Shown here one piece after another: positions 20,042-29,693 of a stretch of DNA of 64,000 nucleotides. The notes under the pieces were generated by a model. That model searched no databases. It had not been told where the DNA came from and saw nothing but the letters and a program-made list of their open reading frames with translations. Origin of the DNA: Parasphingorhabdus sp. SCSIO 66989 (GTDB lineage Bacteria; Pseudomonadota; Alphaproteobacteria; Sphingomonadales; Sphingomonadaceae); assembly GCF_032852305.1 (NCBI RefSeq), contig NZ_CP136594.1:62001-126000 (forward strand), given 5' to 3'. Position numbers and translations under genes: made by a program. Positions within the stretch are counted from its first letter, which is position 1. Each line of letters begins with the position of its first letter.

Positions 20042-20571
20042 AGAATCTCTCCCGCCAGCACGGTATCAATGCCGCGTCCAACCAGACCGGCATGCACGGC
20101 AATCATCCCGTCACACGCATAGCCAAGCGCCTCCTCGCTGACCTCGGTCTGATAGACATTGCGGCGCAGCACATCTTCGAGCGCAGCGCGGCGCGCATCA
20201 TGATCTTCCAGCGCGAATGCCTCGCGCAAGCCGCCCAGACGGCCGCCCAAAATGCTCATCATTTTGCCGACACGCTTGCCGACAACTACATCGCCCACGC
20301 CTTCCTGACGCAATTGCCCGTCCATATCATCAACGAACAGCTCGGTCAGTGCCACCCCTGCCTCGGCCTTGTCCGGAGCGTCCTCCAGCCGCAACAGCAC
20401 CAGCGATAACAGGGTAACCAGAAGATTGAACCGCCCCTCCACATCATCAGCGACTCCGCCATCGAGATACCAGTGCGGCTGTCTGCCCAGTGTAATCACC
20501 GAGTTATAGAGCGGCACCATCGCATCTTTGCGATCTGGACCACGGGAAAACAGGCGCGAGAAAATAGACAT
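20038..20571 (-). CDS. ubiquinol-cytochrome c chaperone family protein
   Basis: Helical 177-residue protein matching the CBP3/UQCC1 domain that assists cytochrome bc1 assembly. LYNSVITLGRQPHWYLDGG begins the domain, DDVEGRFNLLVTLLSLVLLRL follows, then ALTELFVDDMDGQLRQEGVGD. These segments are nearly invariant in alphaproteobacterial members. Its stop codon overlaps the yceD start by four bases, so the two are translated together. It diverges from bamE with a 144-base shared promoter region. Confidence 0.9.
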   Translation of the reverse strand: MSIFSRLFSRGPDRKDAMVPLYNSVITLGRQPHWYLDGGVADDVEGRFNLLVTLLSLVLLRLEDAPDKAEAGVALTELFVDDMDGQLRQEGVGDVVVGKRVGKMMSILGGRLGGLREAFALEDHDARRAALEDVLRRNVYQTEVSEEALGYACDGMIAVHAGLVGRGIDTVLAGEIL

Positions 20572-20715
20572 GGCGGAAAATTCACTTCTGGTTCAGCGAG
20601 GGATTGAGAAAAGTCTTGCGGCAAATATATTGCTATTTGCCGCGCCAGATGCAATGCGCGATGGCGTTGGCAGCTTATGCCATACACAAGGTAAGACAGG
20701 CACGAACAGAAAGCC

Positions 20716-21201
20716 ATGACTATCAAGGCGAACTCCATCCTTATCGCCAGTGCTATCGCACTCATGCTGTTGAGCGGTTGCACCCGGCTGCGGGCCCATC
20801 GTGGCTATGTTGTAGATCCGGTGCTCACCACTTCGGTTTCGCCCGGCATTGATGACAAGCGCTCTGTTGAAGATATGCTGGGCCGCCCGACTTTTGTTGG
20901 ACAGTTTAATGAGAGCGAATGGTTCTATGTCTCGCGAAATACCAAACAGCTCGCCTTTTCTCGTCCAAAGCCTGAGCGCCAAACGGTGCTGCGCGTGCGT
21001 TTTGATGAGCGCGGTCAGGTCGTGGATGTTGCCGAAACCGGTGTAGAACTGGCCGTCAATCTCTCCCCCGATGGCGATGCCACCCCGACACTCGGCCGTG
21101 AACGTGGCTTTTTTGAAGACCTGTTCGGCAATATTGGTGCCGTTGGCGCGGGCGGCCCCGGCGGCCCTGGTGGTCCGGTTGGTCCCGGCGGCGGGCCTTA
21201 A
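20716..21201 (+). CDS. bamE: outer-membrane assembly lipoprotein BamE (SmpA/OmlA)
   Basis: Lipoprotein subunit of the BAM complex that inserts outer-membrane proteins. The signal sequence ends in the lipobox LLSGC, Cys near residue 22. The BamE core shows SVSPGIDDKRSVEDMLGRPT and EWFYVSRNTKQLAF, then VLRVRFDERGQV. The C-terminus is a Gly/Pro-rich tail with GGPGGPGGP repeats that the E. coli protein lacks. It is divergent from the bc1 chaperone gene and converges on the CorC-like gene with a 7-base gap. Confidence 0.92.
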   Translation: MTIKANSILIASAIALMLLSGCTRLRAHRGYVVDPVLTTSVSPGIDDKRSVEDMLGRPTFVGQFNESEWFYVSRNTKQLAFSRPKPERQTVLRVRFDERGQVVDVAETGVELAVNLSPDGDATPTLGRERGFFEDLFGNIGAVGAGGPGGPGGPVGPGGGP

Positions 21202-21208
21202 CCTTAGT

Positions 21209-22531
21209 CTAATCCGACTCTACAGCTTCTTTGGCATCGGCGACCTGCCGAGCGATCAGCTTGTCGATCTTGCGACCATCCATATCGACAATTTCAAAGC
21301 GCCAGCCCTGATCCTCAAACTGCTCGCCCTCCTCTGGAAGATGGCGCAATATCGCAAGCGCATATCCCGCCACTGTTGCGAAATCACGTGTCTCGTCAAA
21401 TCTGAGACCAATGCGTTCCGCCAAAGCATCTGCGGGTAGCGCGCCGGAAATCAGCAGCGAGCCATCATCACGTTCCAAGATCGCGGGCAGGTCGCCATCT
21501 TCCTGATCCGAAACAAAGTTCCCCGCCAGCGCGGACAAAAGATCAGCAGGGGTTACGATCCCGTCAAAATGGCCATATTCATCATGCACCATCGCCATGG
21601 CAACATCGGCCTGTTGCAAAACGCCAATGGCATCCATGGCATCGACTTGATCGGGGATGATGGCTGAAGGGCGCATCAAGGCGCGAATATCGGGTTGCTC
21701 ATTTTGGACAAGGCTGCGCAGCAGCTCACGCACTTTCACGACGCCGATAATCTCATCGATCGTGCCCTCGGCGACTGGCCAGAGGCTATGCTGAGAGCGC
21801 TCAAGCAAAGCGGAAATCGCATCGCTATCGGCATCGACATCGATCCAGTCAACCTCGGTGCGTGGCGTCATCACCTCTCGTACAGGGCGGTCGGCCAGTC
21901 GCACCACGCCGGAGATAATCGCCCGCTCCTGCTCTTCGATCACGCCCGATTTTGTCGCTTCGGCAAACACCATTTGCAGCTCTTCGGCGGTAACCAGATC
22001 ATCGGCGGTGCGGCGCAGGCCGAGCAGGCGAAAGATCATCGCGCTGGTCATATCCAGCACCCAGACCAGAGGCGCGGCGATACGCGCCAACAGGTCCATG
22101 GGTATGGCCATCACCACCGCAATCCGCTCTGCCGAGCGCAGCGCGATCTGCTTCGGCACCAGTTCACCAATCACAAGCGAGGCATAGGTGGTGAAGCCGA
22201 TCACCAGCGCAAAGCCAAGCGTCTGCGCCAGATCAGCAGGAACGCCCAGCGGCTCCAAACGTGCCGCCACCGGACCGCCCAGACTGGCGCCGGAATAAGC
22301 GCCTGCGATGATACCGATCAGGGTAATGCCGACCTGGACGGTAGAGAGAAAGCGCCCCGGATTGGCGGCCAGCTCAATCGCCTTGGCCGCTCCGCTATTG
22401 CCCTTTTCCGCAAGCGCCGCCAGCCGCGCGGTGCGCGCCGACACAATCGCCAGTTCGGACATGGCGAAGACCCCGTTCACCAGCACGAGAACGAGAATGA
22501 TGATGAGATCAAACCAGGGAAATGGTGGCAT
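21209..22531 (-). CDS. hemolysin/CorC family membrane protein (DUF21-CBS-CorC_HlyC)
   Basis: 440-residue inner-membrane protein with an N-terminal DUF21/CNNM membrane domain (helices from about residue 10 to 170; VNGVFAMSELAIVSARTARL, FLSTVQVGITLIG, IGELVPKQIALR). Paired CBS domains follow (VREVMTPRTEVDWID, HDEYGHFDGIVTPADLL), then a C-terminal CorC_HlyC domain. Family members are implicated in Mg2+/Co2+ export or resistance; the hemolysin name is historical. I use the ATG at 22531 rather than 22579, because it follows an AGGGA-type ribosome site and begins at the first membrane helix. Confidence 0.9.
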   Translation of the reverse strand: MPPFPWFDLIIILVLVLVNGVFAMSELAIVSARTARLAALAEKGNSGAAKAIELAANPGRFLSTVQVGITLIGIIAGAYSGASLGGPVAARLEPLGVPADLAQTLGFALVIGFTTYASLVIGELVPKQIALRSAERIAVVMAIPMDLLARIAAPLVWVLDMTSAMIFRLLGLRRTADDLVTAEELQMVFAEATKSGVIEEQERAIISGVVRLADRPVREVMTPRTEVDWIDVDADSDAISALLERSQHSLWPVAEGTIDEIIGVVKVRELLRSLVQNEQPDIRALMRPSAIIPDQVDAMDAIGVLQQADVAMAMVHDEYGHFDGIVTPADLLSALAGNFVSDQEDGDLPAILERDDGSLLISGALPADALAERIGLRFDETRDFATVAGYALAILRHLPEEGEQFEDQGWRFEIVDMDGRKIDKLIARQVADAKEAVESD

Positions 22532-22627
22532 TATGCTTTCCCTATTGAGGAAAACGCCGAAAAGCACAAGCGCCCGCATGTAACCTCTAGTCTAGCGCCA
22601 ATGCGACTATACCAAGCTTCTCAGCCC

Positions 22628-23881
22628 TTATACGGCGACACCCTGCAACAAACGCGGCAAATTGCCGCTTTCACCGCGCGCTTCTGCGGCAAGCCAGTTG
22701 CGCAGCGGTTCGACCGCGCCCACCGCCTCCATGCCGGTACGGCGCAGACCAGCGAGCGGTTCGGGCAATGCGAAAATCCGCATAAGGCTGTCAGTGACCG
22801 ACGCCATCAGCGTGACATCGCCTGCACGCCAGTCGCTATAGCGTTGCAGCATATCACTATTGCCGCATTCCAGCCCCATGCGCACCGCCTCGGCCATGAT
22901 CTCGGCGAAACAGGCGACATCGCGCAGGCCAAGGTTAAAGCCCTGCCCGGCAATCGGATGCAGGGCATGGGCCGTATCGCCGATCAGCACTGTGCGTCCG
23001 CGGACAGGATTGGTAACATTGTGAAAGGTGAGCGGGAAGCGACCGCGATCACCGGCAAGCTGCACATCGCCGGTGATATCGCCAATATGGCGCGCCAGCT
23101 CAGCACAAAAACCGCGTGGTCCCAATGCCATCAAGCCATCCGCCTGCTCCGAAGGCATCGACCAGACGAGAGAGCTGCGATGCGGCGGCAGATCAGAGCC
23201 ATCAGACACATCACCCAGCGGCAATAGCGCCACCGGGCCTCCGGGGAGAAAATGCTGAAATGCGACGCCATCATGGCCATGCGCATGCGCCAAAGTCGCG
23301 ACAATGGCATGATGGTCATAGCCCCATTCGGTCGCCGAGAAGCCGCCCGATTTCAGACTTTGCGAATGCCTGCCTTCGGCGACCACCTGTACATCGGCGG
23401 TCAGCTCTGTCCCATCATCCAGTGTGAGCGTCACGCCTGAATCATGCTCTTCGCGCGCAACGCAGCTTTTGCCGAAATAGCAGCTTATCGCAGACTCTTT
23501 GGCAATCTGGGCAAGCAAAGCTGCTATCAGGGCCGTATTGGGCACCATGTAGCCCATGACATCGCCTTGCTCGGCATCGAAGCGCAGCGGTTTCGCGCCC
23601 TGCTTTTCGCGCACCGCAATGGCGTTGATCGGAGAGGCAGCATCGCCCAGTTGTTCTGCAACACCGATAACATCAAACATTTCCCAACTTGAGCGGATAA
23701 TCGCGGTCGCGCGCTGATCATCTTGCTGGCTGACATGCGTTGCCGGATCGACCGGATCAATCAGATGCACGCTGAGGCCCGAGCGCGCCAGCGCCAGTGC
23801 CAGCGTCAAGCCGATCATTCCGGCTCCGGAAATGGCAATGTCGTAATGCAAGGGCGGCGCGGGCGAGTCCTGTTTGGTCAT
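22628..23881 (-). CDS. UbiH/COQ6-type FAD-dependent monooxygenase
   Basis: Flavoprotein hydroxylase of ubiquinone biosynthesis. The FAD dinucleotide motif ISGAGMIGLTLALALARSG begins at about residue 17. The UbiH/COQ6 signature GRTVLIGDTAHALHPIAGQGFNLGLRD appears in the C-terminal half. Length 417 is normal. Which ring position it hydroxylates cannot be decided, because alphaproteobacterial UbiL/UbiM/UbiH types differ by subtle features. I chose the ATG at 23881, just before the FAD domain. It is divergent from ftsK with about 180 bases between. Confidence 0.88.
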   Translation of the reverse strand: MTKQDSPAPPLHYDIAISGAGMIGLTLALALARSGLSVHLIDPVDPATHVSQQDDQRATAIIRSSWEMFDVIGVAEQLGDAASPINAIAVREKQGAKPLRFDAEQGDVMGYMVPNTALIAALLAQIAKESAISCYFGKSCVAREEHDSGVTLTLDDGTELTADVQVVAEGRHSQSLKSGGFSATEWGYDHHAIVATLAHAHGHDGVAFQHFLPGGPVALLPLGDVSDGSDLPPHRSSLVWSMPSEQADGLMALGPRGFCAELARHIGDITGDVQLAGDRGRFPLTFHNVTNPVRGRTVLIGDTAHALHPIAGQGFNLGLRDVACFAEIMAEAVRMGLECGNSDMLQRYSDWRAGDVTLMASVTDSLMRIFALPEPLAGLRRTGMEAVGAVEPLRNWLAAEARGESGNLPRLLQGVAV

Positions 23882-24061
23882 ATTGTGGTTTTTAGGGGAA
23901 CGGGACGCAGGTTGCAAAAGGCAAATTATGCCAATGTTCTATCGTAATAATACAGTTGCAAAGCTAGGTGAATCCACGAGTCGCTACCTATCTCAGACTT
24001 GACGGGGAGTCCTGAGTCTGCGCATAATTGGCATCTGAATAACGATTATGGACTGACAGCT

Positions 24062-26401
24062 ATGGCCAGCAGGGCAATTGCACAGAAAAACAGCGACTGG
24101 CGCGCGATTATGCGTCAGAGCCTTGGCCGCAGCCTTGAGCTGATCTTCGGCGCAACACTGTTTATCTTCGTCATCTTCTTCGCGCTGGCGCTGTTTAGCT
24201 ATAGCCTGACAGACCCTTCCCCCAGCACCGCAGCGGGCGGAAGCGTCAGCAACTGGATGGGCCGCCCCGGCGCATGGATTGCCGAACGTGCGCTGAGCTT
24301 TTTCGGTCCCGCCTCAGTGCTGTTTCTGCCCTTTGCTTTCGTCACCGGGCGGCAGCTGTGGCGCAATGATGAAAAGCGCAATGGCTGGCGCTCTCTGGCG
24401 CTGATGACCGCTGGCACGGCCTTTATCGCCGCCGCTATTGGTCTGGCCTTCCCCGGCACAGCAGGCGATTTGCCAGCCGGATGGGGCGGCCTAAGCGGCC
24501 TTACCGCCACTATCACGGGGGACGCGATAACATCACGCCTGCCGGAAGCAGCGCAACCATGGCTGGGTATCGCGGTGACCGCATTGCTCGGCCTTGTCGG
24601 CGCGGTGAGCGTTTGGCGCGCTATTCCGGTTGACCGCAATGTGCTGCGCCTGCCCAGCTTCACCCTACCGCGCCTCGCCCTGCCATGGGGTGGCAAGAGT
24701 GAGGACAATGAAGAAGAAGGTAATGCGCCGTTTATCGCCGATCCAGAGACCGACAAAGCTCCGGCAAAACCCGCCAAGCCTCGGCCCTCTGTCGAGCCCG
24801 ACAACCGCCCGCCACCGGAGATCAGCGAACCCTCATTGCCACCAAAACAGGCCCAGCTTGGTCCGACCAGCCGTCAGGGCGACTTTTTTGGCGATTATGA
24901 TCTTCCCGAGCTTGATCTGCTCGATCAGGCTGAACATGCCGAAGGGCCGCGTCTCGACAAGGTAGCGCTGGAACGCAATGCACGCTTGCTCGAAAGCGTG
25001 CTCGCCGATTTCCGGGTGCAGGGTGAAATCAAGGCGGTCCGGCCCGGACCGGTGGTCACCATGTATGAGCTGGAACCCGCCCCCGGCACCAAGGCCAGCC
25101 GCGTGATCCAGCTGGCCGATGATATTGCCCGCAATATGTCCGCCATCTCGGCGCGCATCGCGGTCATCCCCGGGCGCAATGTCATCGGCATCGAACTGCC
25201 CAACAAGAAACGCGATATGGTGGTGCTGCACGAGATGCTGGCGAGCCATCACTTTGCCGAGCATAAGGGCCAGCTGCCAATCATTCTCGGCAAGAATATC
25301 AGCGGTGACCCGGTAATTGCCGATCTTGCTCCCATGCCGCACCTGCTGGTTGCGGGCACCACCGGATCGGGTAAATCGGTGGGGCTGAACTGCATGATCC
25401 TGTCGCTGCTCTATCGGCTTACCCCCGATCAGTGCCGCCTGATCATGATCGACCCGAAAATGCTCGAACTATCGAGCTATGATGATATTCCGCACCTGCT
25501 TTCACCCGTCGTCACCGAACCGGCCAAAGCGGTGCGCGCGCTCAAATGGGCGGTGGAGCAGATGGAAGAGCGCTATCGCATGATGTCCTCGATCTCGGTG
25601 CGTAACCTCGCCAATTTCAACGAAAAGGTGAAGGCCGCCAAGGCCAAGGGCAAGCCGCTCGGCCGCCGGGTACAGACCGGCTTTGATCCGGAAAGCGGTC
25701 AGCCGCTTTATGAGGAAGAGCAGCTCGATTTCGAGCCGCTGCCGCAGATTGTCGTTATCGTCGATGAGCTCGCTGACCTGATGATGACCGCAGGCAAGGA
25801 AGTCGAATTTCTGATCCAGCGTCTGGCGCAAAAGGCACGTGCGGCGGGCATCCATCTGATCATGGCGACGCAGCGACCCTCGGTCGATGTTATCACCGGC
25901 GTGATCAAGGCGAACCTGCCGACGCGGATCAGCTTCCATGTCACCTCCAAGATCGACAGCCGCACCATCCTGGGCGAACAGGGCGCGGAGCAGCTGCTCG
26001 GCAAGGGTGATATGCTCTATATGCCCGGCGGCAAGGGCCTGACCCGTGTGCACGGGCCGTTTGTCTCCGACGATGAAGTCCGCCGCGTCGCCGATCACTG
26101 GCGCGCACAGGGCCAGCCCGATTATGTCCAGTCGGTCACCGAGGAACCGGAAGATGGTGGCTTCGCCCTTGAAGGCGCATCACTCGACGATAATCCCGAA
26201 GCCGAGCGCTATCGCAAGGCGTGCCAGATTGTGTTTGAAAGCCAGAAAGCCTCGGTCAGCTGGCTGCAGCGCCAGTTGCGCGTTGGCTATAATACCGCAG
26301 CGCGCCTGATCGAACAGATGGAAGAAGAGGGCCTTGTCAGTCCCCCAAACCATGTAGGCCGTCGTGAAGTCTTCCGAGACCGCGACGGTAACCCGATTTA
26401 G
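24062..26401 (+). CDS. ftsK: DNA translocase FtsK
   Basis: Septal membrane-anchored motor that pumps DNA and aids dimer resolution. The ATG at 24062 gives 779 residues: four N-terminal membrane helices (to about 180), a Pro/Glu-rich linker, then the motor. The motor has Walker A GTTGSGKSVGLN near residue 431, Walker B-like IVVIVDELADLMM, and the conserved RPSVDVITGVIKANLPTRISF. The C-terminal gamma winged helix (SVSWLQRQLRVGYNTAARLI) recognises the polar DNA sequences. The frame opens 63 bases earlier, but that part does not look like FtsK. Confidence 0.96.
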   Translation: MASRAIAQKNSDWRAIMRQSLGRSLELIFGATLFIFVIFFALALFSYSLTDPSPSTAAGGSVSNWMGRPGAWIAERALSFFGPASVLFLPFAFVTGRQLWRNDEKRNGWRSLALMTAGTAFIAAAIGLAFPGTAGDLPAGWGGLSGLTATITGDAITSRLPEAAQPWLGIAVTALLGLVGAVSVWRAIPVDRNVLRLPSFTLPRLALPWGGKSEDNEEEGNAPFIADPETDKAPAKPAKPRPSVEPDNRPPPEISEPSLPPKQAQLGPTSRQGDFFGDYDLPELDLLDQAEHAEGPRLDKVALERNARLLESVLADFRVQGEIKAVRPGPVVTMYELEPAPGTKASRVIQLADDIARNMSAISARIAVIPGRNVIGIELPNKKRDMVVLHEMLASHHFAEHKGQLPIILGKNISGDPVIADLAPMPHLLVAGTTGSGKSVGLNCMILSLLYRLTPDQCRLIMIDPKMLELSSYDDIPHLLSPVVTEPAKAVRALKWAVEQMEERYRMMSSISVRNLANFNEKVKAAKAKGKPLGRRVQTGFDPESGQPLYEEEQLDFEPLPQIVVIVDELADLMMTAGKEVEFLIQRLAQKARAAGIHLIMATQRPSVDVITGVIKANLPTRISFHVTSKIDSRTILGEQGAEQLLGKGDMLYMPGGKGLTRVHGPFVSDDEVRRVADHWRAQGQPDYVQSVTEEPEDGGFALEGASLDDNPEAERYRKACQIVFESQKASVSWLQRQLRVGYNTAARLIEQMEEEGLVSPPNHVGRREVFRDRDGNPI

Positions 26402-26442
26402 GGCGGTATCGAGCATTGCACGGTTAATAAGGAGGTTAGGCA

Positions 26443-28503
26443 GTGATTGGTAAGTTCTTACCGGCAGGCCTGTTCAGTATTCTCCTTGCTGCATGTGCAA
26501 CCCTTGAACCAGCGCCGCCCAATGCTGGTGTTAGCAATGGGACACTGGAATCAAATCCTGGCCCAAAGTTGGCGCAGTTCAAATCCGAACGACAGTTCAA
26601 CCGATACATAAGGAAATTGGCTCGTGCGCAGAAGCGCTATTCGGAGAATTATGAATATGATGAACAGGTCATAGTTGTCACGGCCCAAAAGCTATCACCA
26701 CCACCACCGAGCCCAGCCGTTGAGAGTGACGGCACATTCGACCCTGATAATCCCGAAATAACTAACAATCAGATGATTGGAGTCGATGAAGGCGGTATCG
26801 TGAAACAGATCGGCCGCTATCTAGTTACACTGCAAGATGGTCGTGTATTCTCAATCGACCTGGGCAAAAGTCAGGGCGAACCCCTGATGCTAACAGATCG
26901 TATCAATGTCTATCGCAACAAGGAAGTTGCTGCGAGTTGGTATGACGAAATGCTGGTTCGTGGAAACAGGATATTGGTGACTGCCTATAATTATCGGGAG
27001 GAGGCCACCGAAATCACTGTGATCGCTATGAATCGGGAGGGCAAATTATCGCGCGAAGGCCGCTTCCTGATCAGTTCGAATGACTATTACAGTACCGATA
27101 ATTATGCGACCCGCCTGGTTGGCGACAAGCTGGTTTTCTATACGCCTCATGCGCTGCGCGCTGATCCGCGGACGGGCTATAGATGGCCTACACTCAGGCG
27201 AGCCTTGAGTGATTCTGAAGAAGCCCTTTCACAGAACATGTTTGGCGCGACACAGATCTACCAGTCTTTCGATAAGGATATTCTCTTTCCAACACTGCAC
27301 AGCATTTCGATATGTCCGCTGAAAGGTATGGATTTAGCCTGCCAGACGACGGCATTTATCGGTGGTGCGATGCAGGAGTTTTACGTCTCGCCTGAAAATG
27401 CTTTCCTCTGGATAGATGCGCCTGACGATCGCCCATGGGGAATCGACTATGATTTGCGACGACGCATGTCATGTCGCGGCGATCAGCGGGAACATGATGG
27501 CGATGACAATGAAAGTGCTCTGTTATATCGCTTGTCAATCACCTCAGGAGAGATCGGCGTAGTCGGTCTGGACGGCGTGCCAGCTAACCAGTTCTCTTTT
27601 GACAGCCGCGATGATCGTTTTCGCGCCCTGCTCAACCGGAAACGGCGCGGCTGCCTGACGGAAGAAGAGTATGATCGTGACCGCAATCTGAGCTTGCTTG
27701 ATATCCCGTTGAGCGTTTTTGATGAGCGCGTCCATCAGACAGCAGAAAAAGCGTATATCTCCTTGCCATCAAAGGGAGACGGTCGGCTCAAAAACCGTTT
27801 TGTAGGAGACTGGCTGCTCTACAGCGCTTCAGATGAATATTGGTCGCTATATGATGATCCGGACTATCCTGATGATTATACCGGAGATGAAAGCGAACCA
27901 CCTTCAGAGAAACCTCAACAAGACATCGTGTTCGCAACGCCGCTACGGCAACCTATGGCGACCAAGCAGCTTTTGTTACCACATAATGCACTGAGAATCG
28001 AACGTGCGGGTCGCGGTGCCGTCGTCACGGGCTATCGAGACGGTCGGGGTCTGTCGTTAAGCATGATCGCTTTGGAGAATAGCCCGTCTGTCGAAGCCAC
28101 AACCACGCTTTATGGTAGAGTAGAGACAGAACGTCGCAGCCATGCCTTTGGTGCATGGATCAAACCGGATGGCAGTGGGGTAATCGGCATTCCTACGAGT
28201 CAACGGATATGGCGCGCTGGTCGCGGCTGGTCGGATAGCGAAGATTCAGATCTCAGTTTTGTAAGGATCGGAAACGACAGTGCCATGTCCTCAGCTGGAG
28301 AACTGGCAGTCTCCAGTATCGATACAGCTAACGGCTATAAATGCCAGGTTTCCTGTATTGATTGGTATGGTAATGCACGGCCCATCTTCACCTATGGGCG
28401 TATTTTTGCGTTGATGGGTACAGAATTAGTGGAGGGCGCAATGCAGGATGGCAAGATAGTCACACTTGGAAGGGTCGATCTAACCGGTGAGACAGTTCAT
28501 TAG
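26443..28503 (+). CDS. beta-propeller domain lipoprotein (Beta_propel family)
   Basis: 686-residue secreted lipoprotein starting at GTG 26443 after an AGGAGGTTAG ribosome site. The signal peptide ends in the lipobox LLAAC. The segment NQMIGVDEGGIVKQIGRYL is the diagnostic start of the Beta_propel (PF09826-type) domain, normally GVDEaDivKtdG; the usual second Asp is Gly here. WYDEMLVRGNRILVTAY and later propeller blades follow. The function of the family is unknown. By eye its base composition and codon use are richer in A/T than its neighbour ftsK, which may reflect transfer or relaxed selection. It stands alone between ftsK and a convergent SDR operon. Confidence 0.75.
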   Translation: MIGKFLPAGLFSILLAACATLEPAPPNAGVSNGTLESNPGPKLAQFKSERQFNRYIRKLARAQKRYSENYEYDEQVIVVTAQKLSPPPPSPAVESDGTFDPDNPEITNNQMIGVDEGGIVKQIGRYLVTLQDGRVFSIDLGKSQGEPLMLTDRINVYRNKEVAASWYDEMLVRGNRILVTAYNYREEATEITVIAMNREGKLSREGRFLISSNDYYSTDNYATRLVGDKLVFYTPHALRADPRTGYRWPTLRRALSDSEEALSQNMFGATQIYQSFDKDILFPTLHSISICPLKGMDLACQTTAFIGGAMQEFYVSPENAFLWIDAPDDRPWGIDYDLRRRMSCRGDQREHDGDDNESALLYRLSITSGEIGVVGLDGVPANQFSFDSRDDRFRALLNRKRRGCLTEEEYDRDRNLSLLDIPLSVFDERVHQTAEKAYISLPSKGDGRLKNRFVGDWLLYSASDEYWSLYDDPDYPDDYTGDESEPPSEKPQQDIVFATPLRQPMATKQLLLPHNALRIERAGRGAVVTGYRDGRGLSLSMIALENSPSVEATTTLYGRVETERRSHAFGAWIKPDGSGVIGIPTSQRIWRAGRGWSDSEDSDLSFVRIGNDSAMSSAGELAVSSIDTANGYKCQVSCIDWYGNARPIFTYGRIFALMGTELVEGAMQDGKIVTLGRVDLTGETVH

Positions 28504-28536
28504 AAAGAGCAGTGACGATCACTGATACCAGCCCGC

Positions 28537-29262
28537 TCACCACCGTTCTTTGAACGGACGCAACTCCACCTCGTGCGACCAGGCCGAGCGGTGTTGCTTA
28601 TGGGTGGTCCAGAAAGCATCGGCGATGGCGGCGGGTGAAAGCGCGCCGTCTTCGCCCATCTGATCGAGATAATCGGGATAATTATCGCGCACCCGATCGC
28701 CATCGATCACGCCGTCGATGATGAAATGTGCGACATGAATGCCCTGCGGCCCATATTCGCGCGCGAGTGACTGGAGCAGATTGCGCAGCCCGGCTTTGGC
28801 CGAGGCGAAATGCGCGAAATTGGGCTTCCCGCGCAATGAGCCGGAGGCACCCGTAAAGAACATGCTGCCATGCCCCTGCTCCTTGAGCAGCGGCACCGCA
28901 CGTTGCGCGGTGAGAAAGGCGCCAAAACAGCAGACGCGCCAGAAATTCTCAAACTGCTTGGCCGTCAGCTGCTCAAACGGGATGATGGCATTATTGCCGG
29001 CATTATACAGCACAGCGGCAATCTCGCCGCGTTCTGCCCCATGCGCGAAGAGCGCGTCCTGATCCGCTTCACTGGTGACATCGACGCGCATCGCTTCGAT
29101 GGAGCCACCTTTTGCTGCAATCGCATCCGCCGTGGCCTGCACTGTGTCCAGTGTGCGCCCGGTAAAGAGCACATGATGCCCCTCATCAGCAAAACGCTGC
29201 GCCAGCGCGCCGCCGACGCCATTGAGCGAGCCGCCGCCAAGAATGATGACCGTGCCGCTCAT
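28537..29262 (-). CDS. short-chain dehydrogenase/reductase (SDR)
   Basis: NAD(P)-dependent Rossmann oxidoreductase of 241 residues. The cofactor loop is GGGSLNGVGGALAQRF near residues 9-24. NAG is present (YNAGNNAIIPF), and a Ser is near the active site (FFTGASGSLRGKPNF). The usual catalytic YxxxK is replaced by a segment reading FAHFASAKAG, in which Phe stands at the Tyr position. This is known from some SDR subgroups but makes classic catalysis uncertain. Its start overlaps the stop of the tautomerase gene by four bases, and it is the last gene of a three-gene unit divergent from an HxlR regulator. Confidence 0.85.
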   Translation of the reverse strand: MSGTVIILGGGSLNGVGGALAQRFADEGHHVLFTGRTLDTVQATADAIAAKGGSIEAMRVDVTSEADQDALFAHGAERGEIAAVLYNAGNNAIIPFEQLTAKQFENFWRVCCFGAFLTAQRAVPLLKEQGHGSMFFTGASGSLRGKPNFAHFASAKAGLRNLLQSLAREYGPQGIHVAHFIIDGVIDGDRVRDNYPDYLDQMGEDGALSPAAIADAFWTTHKQHRSAWSHEVELRPFKERW

Positions 29263-29672
29263 TGTGCGGCCTCCGCTTTCAGCTTCGCCTCATGCGCCTC
29301 CAGCCATGCGGCCTCCTCGCCCGGCTCGGGAAGCAGATCGCCGCCTTCCATAACCCAATGGGCCGGGACATCCTGTGTCGACATGGTGATATTCTCCAGC
29401 GCGATGCCGCTGTGCCGCGCCACCGATTGGCGCATCTGTTTAACAATCTCTTCTTTGGTCGCATCATCGCGCCCGGCGCGGATATTGCCGTGCAGATGCA
29501 CTGTGGCATTGCCCAGCGGCGGCATAGGCGCATCCTCGAAGAAGAACGCATGCACAAAGGTCGGCGGCGCGTCTGTCTGTTCGCAATGGATATCGGTGAT
29601 GTCCTTGGCGATCTTTGCCTTGGCAGCCTCGGGAATGACGCCCGCATGGGCATTGCAGAGATAAAGCGGCAT
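29259..29672 (-). CDS. tautomerase-superfamily protein (cis-CaaD-like)
   Basis: 137-residue protein beginning MPLYLCNA, so that removal of Met exposes the catalytic Pro1 of the tautomerase superfamily. The double-length layout, with IPEAAKAKIAKDITDIH, FVHAFFFEDAP and a C-terminal ENITMSTQDVPAHWVMEGG, resembles the cis-3-chloroacrylic acid dehalogenase/Tautomerase_3 group. Actual substrates are unpredictable, as members catalyse tautomerisation, hydration or decarboxylation. It is translationally coupled to the SDR gene and lies 21 bases after the smaller tautomerase-like gene. Confidence 0.75.
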   Translation of the reverse strand: MPLYLCNAHAGVIPEAAKAKIAKDITDIHCEQTDAPPTFVHAFFFEDAPMPPLGNATVHLHGNIRAGRDDATKEEIVKQMRQSVARHSGIALENITMSTQDVPAHWVMEGGDLLPEPGEEAAWLEAHEAKLKAEAAQ

Positions 29673-29693
29673 GGTCTTCTCCTTTACCCGGGC

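Noticed and set aside
21695-23227. A 510-codon open frame on the plus strand opposite the CorC-like and ubiH genes
   Set aside because: It is antisense to two genes with clear conserved domains, and its product is rich in His, Arg and Gln with no domain pattern, as expected from high-GC antisense frames.
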